Positions 1-7,565 of a stretch of DNA of 64,000 bases are shown here, piece by piece. The stretch is from Planctomycetota bacterium. Its GTDB lineage: Bacteria > Planctomycetota > B15-G4. Position numbers and translations under genes: made by a program. Positions within the stretch are counted from its first letter, which is position 1. Every line of letters starts with the position of its first letter. Below the pieces are notes generated by a model. It did not search any database and was not told the DNA's origin. It saw only the letters and a program-made list of their open reading frames with translations. Where the stretch lies: assembly GCA_020638905.1 (NCBI GenBank), contig JACKHP010000020.1, positions 1 to 64,000 on the forward strand, in the 5' to 3' direction.

Positions 1-336
1 ATCGACGCGTCCGCCCTGGACGAGTTGCGCGAGTACGGCCCCGAGGTGCTCGGCGAGCTGATCGACATCTTCCTCGAGGACACCCCGAACCGCCTCGACG
101 AGTTGTGGAAGGCCGTCGAGTGCGGCGACGCTCACGGCACCGAGCAGAACGCGCACGCGCTGAAATCGAGCTGCGCACAGCTCGGAGCGCTCGAGCTCTC
201 GGAGCTGTGCAAGAAGCTCGAGATGCTCGGTCGTTCGGGAGACCTGCACGGCGCCGACCTGCTCGCGCAGCAGGCGCGCACCGAGTTCGCCGACGTCAGG
301 ACGGCGCTCGAAGCCGAGAAGGCGAACGCCGGCTGA
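1..336 (+). CDS. Hpt-domain phosphotransfer protein, 5' end outside window
   Basis: This is the C-terminal ~111 residues of a histidine phosphotransfer (Hpt) protein or of a hybrid kinase ending in Hpt; the frame is open to base 1, so the true start lies upstream. The four-helix Hpt pattern is visible, with the phospho-accepting histidine in AHALKSSCAQLGA (family form AHxLKGxxxxLGA). It would relay phosphate between a receiver domain and a response regulator in the cytoplasm. The two-component pair just downstream lies on the opposite strand and converges on it, so a functional link is possible but not shown. Confidence 0.85.
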   Translation: MDASALDELREYGPEVLGELIDIFLEDTPNRLDELWKAVECGDAHGTEQNAHALKSSCAQLGALELSELCKKLEMLGRSGDLHGADLLAQQARTEFADVRTALEAEKANAG

Positions 337-461
337 CCTCCTGCGGGAGCCGACCGAGGGCGCGCCCTGCGCGCCTCCGGGACCGGCGCCCCGTCGGACT
401 CCGGGGGGGCGTCGCGGCGCGCGTCGCCGCGACGCTCGCCGCCCGTCCCCGACGGGCCGGC

Positions 462-1556
462 TCAGGATGCGTGGCGCGCGCCGCGCTCCTCGCCCTCGTC
501 GAACGGGTGTGCCAGGGCGACCCTGAACGAGAACGTGGTGCCCTCGCCCACCCGGCTCTCGACGTGCATCGTGCCGCCATGCTCGGCCACGATGGCCTTG
601 CAGATGGCGAGCCCGAGTCCCGTGCCGCCGAGGTTGCGCGTGCGCGACTTCTCGAGGTGGAAGAAGCTCTCGAAGATGTGCGGCAGGTCCTTCTCGCCGA
701 TGCCGATGCCGGTGTCGGACACACGGCAGACGGCCTGCTCGCCCACCCGCTCGCACGAGAGCACGACGCGCCCGCCCTCGGGCGTGAAGACCGACGCGTT
801 GCCGAGCAGGTTCGTGATGACCTGGCCCAGGCGGTTGCCGTCGGCGGTCACCTCGAGCGGGTCGTGCTCGGGCAGCTCGGTCTCGAAGACGATCTTCTTG
901 TCGGCCATGCGCTGCTCGAAGGCCAGTCCGACCTGGTCGGCCAGCTCGACGAGCGAGACCGTCTCGAAGTGGAACTCGAGCTGGTGCGTGTCGAGCTTGC
1001 TCAGCTCGAACAGGTCTTTCACCAAACGTGTGAGGCGTCGCGTCTCGCGATGGCAGACCTCGAGGTTCTTGGCCAGGTCGGGGCTCTCGGGACCGGCCAG
1101 CTTGGCCGTCTCGAGGTAGCCCTGCATCGAGGTGAGCGGCGTGCGCAGCTCGTGGCTGACGTTCGCGATGAGCCGTCGGCGCAGCTCGTCGTTCTTCTTG
1201 AGGTCGTCGTAGTTCGTGCGCAGCGTGCGGATCAGGTCGTTCAGGCTGTGCGTCAGCTCGCCGATCTCGTCGGACGCGCGGCTGCGCAGGTGGCGGTGCA
1301 GGTCGCCCGCGGCGACCTCGCGCAGCGCGCGGTTCAGGCGCCGGATGCGCCGCAGCACGAGCACCCACAGCAGCGCGCCCACGAGCGCCGTGGGCACCGC
1401 CACCGCCAGGGCGTGCGCCGCCACCGTGCCGATGGTGTCGCCCAGCGAGTGCGCGATCCACTCGGCGAGCAGCGGACCGAGCGCCGCGGCCACGGCCACC
1501 GGGACGAGCAGGCTGCGCAGCACCGGCGGACGGTCGACCGACACCTCGTCGCTCAC
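462..1556 (-). CDS. Sensor histidine kinase, PhoR/BaeS-like
   Basis: A 364-residue membrane sensor kinase. Two hydrophobic segments (about 13-34 and 45-67) bracket a very short external loop. They are followed by a HAMP linker (about 68-115), a HisKA dimerisation domain with phosphorylated H135 in NVSHELRTP, and a HATPase_c domain with N-box, DTGIGIG and GGTGLGLAI ATP-lid motifs. The GTG start at 1556 is chosen because it overlaps the TGA of the response regulator by four bases (GTGA), a translational-coupling arrangement. The small periplasmic part suggests sensing in or near the membrane. The signal is unknown. Confidence 0.93.
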   Translation of the reverse strand: MSDEVSVDRPPVLRSLLVPVAVAAALGPLLAEWIAHSLGDTIGTVAAHALAVAVPTALVGALLWVLVLRRIRRLNRALREVAAGDLHRHLRSRASDEIGELTHSLNDLIRTLRTNYDDLKKNDELRRRLIANVSHELRTPLTSMQGYLETAKLAGPESPDLAKNLEVCHRETRRLTRLVKDLFELSKLDTHQLEFHFETVSLVELADQVGLAFEQRMADKKIVFETELPEHDPLEVTADGNRLGQVITNLLGNASVFTPEGGRVVLSCERVGEQAVCRVSDTGIGIGEKDLPHIFESFFHLEKSRTRNLGGTGLGLAICKAIVAEHGGTMHVESRVGEGTTFSFRVALAHPFDEGEERGARHAS

Positions 1557-2263
1557 ACGAACTTGTCGCTGAACTTGTAGCCGAAGCCCCAGACGGTGAG
1601 CACGTACTCGGGACGGTTCCGGTTGTCCTCGATCTTGGCGCGCAGGCGCTTGATGTGCGTGTCGATCGTACGGTCGGTGCCGTCGAAGCTCTCGACGCCG
1701 GCCTTCTCGCACAGCGAGCGCCGCGAGTACGGCCGCCCCGGCGTGAGCGCCAGGATGCGCAGGATCTCGAACTCCTTCTGCGTGAGCTTGAGGTCTTCAC
1801 CGTGGCGCGTGACGATGCGCTTGTCGACGTGGATCTCGAGGTCGCCGAAGCGCAGCATCTTCTCGCCCGGCTCGTCGAGACGCGTGAGCATCTCGACGCG
1901 GCGCCCGAGCGCCTTGACGCGGGCCAGCACCTCGGCCACCGAGAAGGGCTTGGTGATGTAGTCGTCTGCGCCGATCTCGAGACCCGCGACCTTGTTCGCG
2001 TCCTCGGACTTGGCCGTGAGCATCATCACGGGCACGTAGCGCTCGCTGTTGCGGATGTGCCGGCAGACGTCCATGCCGTCGACGTGCGGCAGCATGAGGT
2101 CGAGCATCACGAGGTCGTACGTGCCCGCGTCGAACAACGCGATGGCCTTGCGGCCGTCGGGCGCGTGCGTCGTCTCGTAGCCTTCCTTCTCGAGGTGCAT
2201 CGCCAGCAGGTTGGCGATGTCGGCGTCGTCCTCGACGACGAGGATGTTGCGGATCGTGCTCAT
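1553..2263 (-). CDS. OmpR/PhoB-family response regulator
   Basis: A 236-residue regulator. The receiver domain (1-120) has acidic E11/D12, phospho-acceptor D55 in VMLDLMLP, T83 and K105 in TKPF. The C-terminal winged-helix Trans_reg_C domain (about 135-233) has the family ending with TVWGFGYKF. It is the partner of the histidine kinase that follows with a 4-base overlap. The ATG at 2263 gives MSTIRNILVVEDD, the normal N-terminus; the frame continues upstream but has no further family similarity. Target genes are not evident. Confidence 0.95.
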   Translation of the reverse strand: MSTIRNILVVEDDADIANLLAMHLEKEGYETTHAPDGRKAIALFDAGTYDLVMLDLMLPHVDGMDVCRHIRNSERYVPVMMLTAKSEDANKVAGLEIGADDYITKPFSVAEVLARVKALGRRVEMLTRLDEPGEKMLRFGDLEIHVDKRIVTRHGEDLKLTQKEFEILRILALTPGRPYSRRSLCEKAGVESFDGTDRTIDTHIKRLRAKIEDNRNRPEYVLTVWGFGYKFSDKFV

Positions 2264-2685
2264 GCTCACAGTGTCGGCGCTCGCAGCCCGTGTTGCCAGT
2301 CCCCGCACGGGGCGCGGGGGCCGTGCACGCACGACGCCGCGCGCTCGCGTGCGGATCCCTCGTCACCGGTGAGGCTCGCCGCGGGACGGGTCACTCTTTC
2401 GCCACAGCGGCTTCCCGCGCTCTTCACGGAGGAGGGGTAGCGTGGGCTTCGTTCTGGTCACGGAACGACTTCCAGGCATCCGTTCGGGGAATGTCGGACG
2501 GGTCGACCCAGCTCGAGCCAAACTCAGCCCATCCCGGCTCGCGGCGGCCCGCTCCACGGAAGTCCGACCGATCCGCATCAGGACCGTGAGGATGCCTCCG
2601 GTGGAAGATTCGGGGTCCACCGGAGGCAGTCCCTTTTCCGGGGCGACGCGCGAAGGCGTGCACCCGGCGGACGACGCCGTCGCGC
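2264..2685. other. Intergenic region, 422 bp
   Basis: No open frame here has the codon pattern or similarity expected of a gene. The region holds the upstream sequence of the response regulator (minus strand) and, at 2594-2627, a perfect 12-bp inverted repeat. No clear -10/-35 pair was found for the minus-strand regulator. Confidence 0.5.
2594..2627 (-). terminator. 12-bp perfect hairpin downstream of the lipoprotein gene
   Basis: GCCTCCGGTGGA (2594-2605) pairs perfectly with TCCACCGGAGGC (2616-2627) around a 10-base loop. It lies 60 bp beyond the stop of the minus-strand lipoprotein gene. Four T residues follow on the plus strand (2634-2637), so the U-tract side faces the plus strand; it may act in both directions. 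Confidence 0.6.
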
Positions 2686-4248
2686 TCAGCGTCGGCGGGA
2701 GGTCCGCAGCGGGAACGACTGCTCGTGTGCGTCCTCGTCGCGCGCGCGCAACGAGACGACGAGGTCGGCGTCCGGCGCGAAGAGTTCGACCTCGTCGAGC
2801 CGACGGCCCGCGAGCAACGTCGAGACCACGGTCCAGCCGTCGACCGAGGTGACGCTCACGTCGAGCCCGCGCTGCAGGTCGGCCACCACGACACCGTCGA
2901 GCTCGACGCGGAAGTCGGCCAGTCCCAGGGGATGCAACGCCGAGACCTCGAGGCCCGACGCGCGCTGGCGCAGATGGACGACGCCGAGCACCTGCTCGGG
3001 TTCGAAGTCGGCCGGCAGCTCGAGCGTGTCGCTGCGCGGCGGCTGTCCGATGCGCACGCGGTTGACCGTGTACCAAGGCTCGTCGGCGGACGGAGCGCGC
3101 AGGTCGGTCAGCGTCACGCCGGTGTGGTCCTGGATCCACCAGCCCTCGCCGGGACGCAGCACCGACGGCCCGCTCGCGCGCCACGCGCTCTCGAGCGCGC
3201 TGCGGAACCCGGGCGCCGTGGCGAGCGCGGCCTTGACCCGTCCGCCGCGCCAGCCGAGCGTCGGCAAGGCCTGCTCGAGGAAGTCGGACGCGTCGCGTCC
3301 GGGGAAGCGGTGCCGGTACGCCGACGCGACCCACTGCGCGAGCGGCTCGGCGAGCTGCTCGACCACGGCGGTCAGCTCGGGCAGTCCCTGCCGCTCGAGG
3401 ATCGCGTCGCGCCACGTGCGGGGATCGTGGTCGAGCTCGGCCGTGGCCAGCAGCCACTCGGGCGGGACCGAATCCTCGCCCAGCGACGCGGCGGCCAGGC
3501 ACAGCTCGTGCAGCCCGGAGAAGCCCACGCGGTCGACGATGCGCTCGACGACCAGCATGCCGTATCCGTAGTACGCGTCCTGGTGCTCGAGCGGGTCGTG
3601 CAGGTGGATGCCCGCGCCCGCCACGCCCAGCGCGTCGAACGGCGGCGGCGCGTCGGCGTCCTGGAACGGCAGCTCCTCGGCACGACGCGTGCGCAGGCCG
3701 GGCTCGAAGGTCGAGATCTCGACCTGCATGCCGGCCCAGCCGTGTCCGGCCGAGAGCAGCCGCACACCGCGCACGCGGGCACCGGCCTCGGGCGAGAGCC
3801 GCGCGGCGAGCGTGTCGCAGAGCCCCTCCTTGAGGATCGCCGGGAGCGGCGCCCAGCTCTCGCCCAGCAACGCGTGCACGAGTTCGTGCGCCAGGACGAA
3901 GTCGGCGTCGAGTCCCAGCCGGTCGGCGCGGATGCGGATGCGCCCCTGGCCGAGGGTCGTGAAGCCCACCAGCCCCGGACGTTCGTCGAGGTCGACGTCG
4001 CCGGCGAAGTCGTCCAGCCAGACCTCGGTGGGACGGTCGAGCGTGTCGGGCAGCAGCGCGCGCACCCGCGGACCCAGGTCGAGCAGCATGAGCGCCAGGC
4101 GCTCGGCGTCGCCGGCCTGCGCGGCGCGCGCCGTCCCGTACGGCGTGTCGACCGCGGCCTCGGGCTCGGACGCGGCGCAGGCCGCGAGCAGCCCGAGCAG
4201 GAGGGCTCCCGTCGTCGTCCGCAGCGCGCGGTTCATCGGCTCGGACAT
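2686..4248 (-). CDS. Lipoprotein with HExxH metallopeptidase-like motif
   Basis: About 520 residues. A lipoprotein signal peptide ends in LLAAC with the lipidated cysteine near residue 24. The only recognisable catalytic element is FVLAHELVHALLGE, an HExxH zincin motif at about residue 122, followed by a long region without a family I recognise. This suggests a surface-attached peptidase or a pseudo-peptidase; the third zinc ligand could not be assigned. Start choice lies between ATG 4248 and ATG 4236; both leave the signal peptide intact. A minus-strand -10 (TATCCT, 4300-4295) precedes it, back to back with the aldehyde dehydrogenase promoter. Confidence 0.7.
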   Translation of the reverse strand: MSEPMNRALRTTTGALLLGLLAACAASEPEAAVDTPYGTARAAQAGDAERLALMLLDLGPRVRALLPDTLDRPTEVWLDDFAGDVDLDERPGLVGFTTLGQGRIRIRADRLGLDADFVLAHELVHALLGESWAPLPAILKEGLCDTLAARLSPEAGARVRGVRLLSAGHGWAGMQVEISTFEPGLRTRRAEELPFQDADAPPPFDALGVAGAGIHLHDPLEHQDAYYGYGMLVVERIVDRVGFSGLHELCLAAASLGEDSVPPEWLLATAELDHDPRTWRDAILERQGLPELTAVVEQLAEPLAQWVASAYRHRFPGRDASDFLEQALPTLGWRGGRVKAALATAPGFRSALESAWRASGPSVLRPGEGWWIQDHTGVTLTDLRAPSADEPWYTVNRVRIGQPPRSDTLELPADFEPEQVLGVVHLRQRASGLEVSALHPLGLADFRVELDGVVVADLQRGLDVSVTSVDGWTVVSTLLAGRRLDEVELFAPDADLVVSLRARDEDAHEQSFPLRTSRRR

Positions 4249-4294
4249 GGGACGACGGGACTCCGGCGGACGACGGGACACGGGCAGGGCGCCC

Positions 4295-4344
4295 AGGATA
4301 GCCCCGCCGGACGCGAGCGCGACGCACGTGCCCGTTGGTATGCT
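4295..4344. promoter_or_regulatory. Divergent -10 elements between lipoprotein and ALDH genes
   Basis: On the minus strand TATCCT (4300-4295) lies about 46 bases before the lipoprotein start. On the plus strand TGGTATGCT (4336-4344) is an extended -10 (TGnTAtgcT) serving the aldehyde dehydrogenase with a leader of about 68 bases. No good -35 was seen for either. Confidence 0.45.
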
Positions 4345-4418
4345 CCCCGGTTCGACGCGGCCCGCCGGGCGACGAGTCCCGGCACCCGACGACCGCGCCC
4401 CCGAACTCCACGCACGGG

Positions 4419-5963
4419 ATGCACATCGCCATGCAGGACATCCTCAGCCGCCTCGGTCTCGACGTCAGCAAGGGCCCCGTGTCGGGCGTGTACGCCGGTC
4501 GCTGGATCGCGTCCCCCTCCGGCGAGGTGACCGACTCGGTCAACCCCACCACGGGCAAGGTCCTGGGCCGCATCACCGCCGGAGGACGCGACGACTACGA
4601 GGCCTGCGTGACCGCCGCCGAGGAGGCCTTCCTGCGCTGGCGGGCGCTGCCGGCGCCGAAGCGCGGCGAGTACGTGCGCCGCTGCGGCGACGCGCTGCGC
4701 GCCAAGAAGGCCGACCTGGGCGCGCTCGTGACGCTCGAGATGGGCAAGATCCGCGCCGAGGGCGAGGGCGAGGTGCAGGAGATGATCGACATCGCCGACT
4801 TCGCGGTGGGCCTGTCGCGTCAGCTCTACGGCAAGACGATGCACAGCGAGCGTCCCGGGCACCGCATGTACGAGCAGTGGCACCCGCTCGGACCGATCGG
4901 GATCATCAGCGCCTTCAACTTCCCCGTGGCCGTCTGGTCGTGGAACGCGTTCATCGCCGCCGTCTGCGGCGACACGATGATCTGGAAGCCGTCGCACGAC
5001 ACGCCGTTGTGCGCGCTGGCCGTCCAGCGCATCGTGAACGAGGTCATGGAGCCCGACGGCTTCGGCGGCGTGTTCAACACGATCGTCGCGCCGCCCGACC
5101 CGGTCGGCGAGGCGATGCTGGCCGACAAGCGCCTGCCGCTCATCTCGGCCACCGGCAGCACGCGCATGGGACGCCGCGTGGGCGAGGTCGTCGGCCGGCG
5201 CCTCGGCCGCGCGCTGCTCGAGTTGGGCGGCAACAACGCGCTGCTCGTGATGGACGACGCCGACCTCGACCTGGCCCTCTCGGCCGTGCTCTTCGGCGCC
5301 GTGGGCACGGCGGGCCAGCGCTGCACGACGACGCGCCGCGTGCTGCTGCACCACTCAATCGCCGACGCCTTCACCGAACGGCTGGTGAAGGCCTACGCCC
5401 AGGTGCGCGTGGGCGACCCGCTCGCGGCCGGCACGCTCATGGGTCCGCTGATCAACCCGCGCGCGCTGGCCGCGATGAACGACGCCGTGGCGGCCGTGAA
5501 GGCGCACGGCGGCAAGATCCTGTGCGGCGGCACGACCGAGGCGCCGGCCGGACTCGAGGGCGGCTTCTGGGTGCAGCCGACCATCGCCCAGGTCCCGTCC
5601 GACTTCCCGCTGCTGAAGGAAGAGACCTTCGCGCCGCTGCTCTACCTCGTGAAGGTCGACGACCTCGACCACGCCATCGCGCTGCAGAACGACGTCCCGC
5701 AAGGCCTGTCGTCGGCGGTCTTCACCACGCGACTGCAGTCGGCCGAACGCTTCCTCTCGTGCGCCGGCAGCGACTGCGGCATCGCGAACGTGAACATCGG
5801 CACGAGCGGCGCCGAGATCGGCGGCGCGTTCGGCGGCGAGAAGGAGACCGGCGGCGGCCGCGAGGCCGGCAGCGACAGCTGGAAGGCCTACATGCGCCGC
5901 CAGACCTGCACGATCAACTTCACGAACGACCTGCCGCTCGCGCAGGGCATCTCGTTCGGTTGA
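4419..5963 (+). CDS. ALDH7-family (antiquitin-like) aldehyde dehydrogenase
   Basis: A 514-residue NAD(P)-dependent aldehyde dehydrogenase. Landmarks counted from ATG 4419: N167 in AFNFPV, K190 in WKPS, general base E268 in ELGGNNA and catalytic C302 in GQRCTTTRR. The GQRCTTTRR motif and the C-terminal GAEIGGAFGGEKETGGGRE block are specific to the ALDH7/antiquitin branch, whose known members oxidise alpha-aminoadipate semialdehyde in lysine degradation. No other lysine-catabolic gene is adjacent, so the substrate is inferred from family only. A second ATG lies at 4431. A GC-rich hairpin follows the stop. Confidence 0.93.
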   Translation: MHIAMQDILSRLGLDVSKGPVSGVYAGRWIASPSGEVTDSVNPTTGKVLGRITAGGRDDYEACVTAAEEAFLRWRALPAPKRGEYVRRCGDALRAKKADLGALVTLEMGKIRAEGEGEVQEMIDIADFAVGLSRQLYGKTMHSERPGHRMYEQWHPLGPIGIISAFNFPVAVWSWNAFIAAVCGDTMIWKPSHDTPLCALAVQRIVNEVMEPDGFGGVFNTIVAPPDPVGEAMLADKRLPLISATGSTRMGRRVGEVVGRRLGRALLELGGNNALLVMDDADLDLALSAVLFGAVGTAGQRCTTTRRVLLHHSIADAFTERLVKAYAQVRVGDPLAAGTLMGPLINPRALAAMNDAVAAVKAHGGKILCGGTTEAPAGLEGGFWVQPTIAQVPSDFPLLKEETFAPLLYLVKVDDLDHAIALQNDVPQGLSSAVFTTRLQSAERFLSCAGSDCGIANVNIGTSGAEIGGAFGGEKETGGGREAGSDSWKAYMRRQTCTINFTNDLPLAQGISFG

Positions 5964-5972
5964 GGCCGCTGA

Positions 5973-6000
5973 CGCGCGCCGCCGCGGGTGGCGGCGCGCG
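5973..6000 (+). terminator. Terminator hairpin after ALDH
   Basis: CGCGCGCCGCC (5973-5983) and GGCGGCGCGCG (5990-6000) form a perfect 11-bp stem with a 6-base loop, starting 9 bases after the ALDH stop. No U-tract follows. Confidence 0.6.
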
Positions 6001-6114
6001 ACCACGGCAAGCAGGGTCTCGAAGGCTCCGCTCGACCCGAGGCGCCCGTTGGACGGCGCCTTCCCGCGTCCGCAGGCCTTGTCGTCCGGCGGCAGCCCGC
6101 ACAGGAGGCGACCC

Positions 6115-6675
6115 GTGTCCGAGCTCGAATCGTCAATGAGCGCGCTCTCCCGCGAGGTGGCCCGCCTGCGCCGGCTCGTCCTGCTTCTCGTGCTGCCCTG
6201 GCCCCTCGTGCTGCTCACCTCGTTCGCCGACGACGTGCAGGACGAGGTCGTCACGCGCAAGCTCGTCGTGGTCGACGAGCAGGGCGTGACGCGCGCCGCA
6301 CTCGCGGCGCCCACGATCCCCGTCCGACCGACCTTCCACGCCGAACCCGTGCCGACGTCGCTGCCATCGCTGCGCTCGTTCTTCGGGGACGGGACCGAAC
6401 TGCTGGTCGGCGCCACCGAAGAGCTCCCGCAGGCCCAGGTGCGGGTGAGCCGCGGCGAGTGGTGGACCGGTCTCCGCACCAGCGGCCTCTTCGCGACGCA
6501 GGCGTTCGAGGGAGGCGGTCAGGCCGTCACGGACCTGGGGCCGTTCCGCCTCACGCTGGAACGCACCGAGGGCGAGGACGACCGGTCCATCGAACTCGAG
6601 CTGTTCGGCGAGGACGACCACCCCGAGATCACCGTCACCGAGGGCGAGCACGAGACCGTGTTCCCGCCCCGCTGA
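6115..6675 (+). CDS. Small membrane-anchored protein of unknown function
   Basis: I do not recognise this 186-residue protein. It has one hydrophobic segment near residues 20-38 and a following exported domain of beta-rich sequence ending in charged residues. The pattern VTRKLVVVDEQGVTRAAL looks like a beta-hairpin unit. GTG 6115 is chosen because AGGAGG (6103-6108) lies six bases upstream; ATG 6136 is the alternative. The larB promoter overlaps its stop codon. Confidence 0.7.
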   Translation: MSELESSMSALSREVARLRRLVLLLVLPWPLVLLTSFADDVQDEVVTRKLVVVDEQGVTRAALAAPTIPVRPTFHAEPVPTSLPSLRSFFGDGTELLVGATEELPQAQVRVSRGEWWTGLRTSGLFATQAFEGGGQAVTDLGPFRLTLERTEGEDDRSIELELFGEDDHPEITVTEGEHETVFPPR

Positions 6676-6701
6676 CGCGTCCCGGCACCGCCGCGTACAC
6701 T
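6672..6701 (+). promoter_or_regulatory. larB promoter, probably giving a leaderless mRNA
   Basis: CTGACG (6672-6677), an 18-base spacer and TACACT (6696-6701). The -35 overlaps the TGA of the upstream gene. The ATG of larB begins only 8 bases after the -10, so transcription would begin at or next to the start codon; no Shine-Dalgarno is present. Confidence 0.6.
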
Positions 6702-6708
6702 GCCCGCC

Positions 6709-7521
6709 ATGCACGACGCCATCCGACGCGTTCTCGAGGAACTCGCTGCGGGGCGCACCGACGTCGCCTCCGCGCTCGAGTCGCTCGCCTCGCTGCCCGG
6801 CGAAGACCTGGGCTTCGCGAACCTCGACCACCACCGCGTGCTGCGCAACGGCATGCCCGAGGTGGTCTACGGCGAGGGCAAGCGACCCGACGAGATCGCG
6901 CTGATCGTCGATCGGCTGCGCGCGCGCGGACATCCCGTGCTCGTGACGCGGCTCTCGCAGGATCGCTACGACGCGTGTCGCGAGCGGCTCGAGGCACACG
7001 CGGTCGCGGGCGACTACGACGCACTCTCGCGCACCTGGCGCTGGAACGACGGTCCCTTCCCCGTGACCGGCGACGGCACGATCGTCGTGGCCTGCGCGGG
7101 CACGTCCGACCTGCCGGTCGCCGAGGAAGCGGCGCGCACCGCCGAGGTGCTCGGCAACCGCGTCGAGCGCGTGGTCGACGTGGGCGTGGCGGGCCTCCAC
7201 CGCACGCTCGCGAAGCTCGACGTGCTGCGCCGCGCGCGGGCCGTGATCGTCGTGGCAGGCATGGAGGGCGCGCTGCCGTCGGTGGTCGGCGGGCTCGTCG
7301 CGTGTCCGGTGATCGCGGTGCCGACGAGCGTGGGCTACGGCGCGAGCTACGGTGGACTCGCCGCGCTGCTCGCGATGCTCAACTCGTGCGCGTCCGGCGT
7401 CACGGTGGTGAACATCGACAACGGCTTCGGCGCGGCCTGCGCGGCCTCGCGCATCACGCACGCGGCGGCGCGCGCGCGCGACGCCGCCGATGCGCAACGC
7501 GACGAAGGCGCCACCGCGTAG
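6709..7521 (+). CDS. larB: LarB, nickel-pincer cofactor biosynthesis (P2CMN forming)
   Basis: A 270-residue LarB. In the known pathway LarB carboxylates and hydrolyses nicotinic acid adenine dinucleotide to pyridinium-3,5-biscarboxylate mononucleotide. It belongs to the PurE-like (AIR carboxylase) fold: an N-terminal LarB-specific part, then a Rossmann-like domain from about residue 122. The conserved Cys in MLNSCASG (C227) followed by VVNIDNGFGA matches the essential LarB cysteine. The larC and larE genes lie 5-7 kb downstream on the same strand, separated by a transporter, a cupin and a sulfatase. No lactate racemase (larA) is in the window. Confidence 0.92.
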   Translation: MHDAIRRVLEELAAGRTDVASALESLASLPGEDLGFANLDHHRVLRNGMPEVVYGEGKRPDEIALIVDRLRARGHPVLVTRLSQDRYDACRERLEAHAVAGDYDALSRTWRWNDGPFPVTGDGTIVVACAGTSDLPVAEEAARTAEVLGNRVERVVDVGVAGLHRTLAKLDVLRRARAVIVVAGMEGALPSVVGGLVACPVIAVPTSVGYGASYGGLAALLAMLNSCASGVTVVNIDNGFGAACAASRITHAAARARDAADAQRDEGATA

Positions 7522-7565
7522 GCGGCGCCTCGACCCAACGAGCCGAGGGCCTGCCCCGGGCCCGC

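Noticed and set aside
7506..7530. Hairpin AGGCGCC/GGCGCCT at the larB stop as a terminator
   Set aside because: The 7-bp stem overlaps the coding end and has a long loop; in this GC content such stems are expected by chance.
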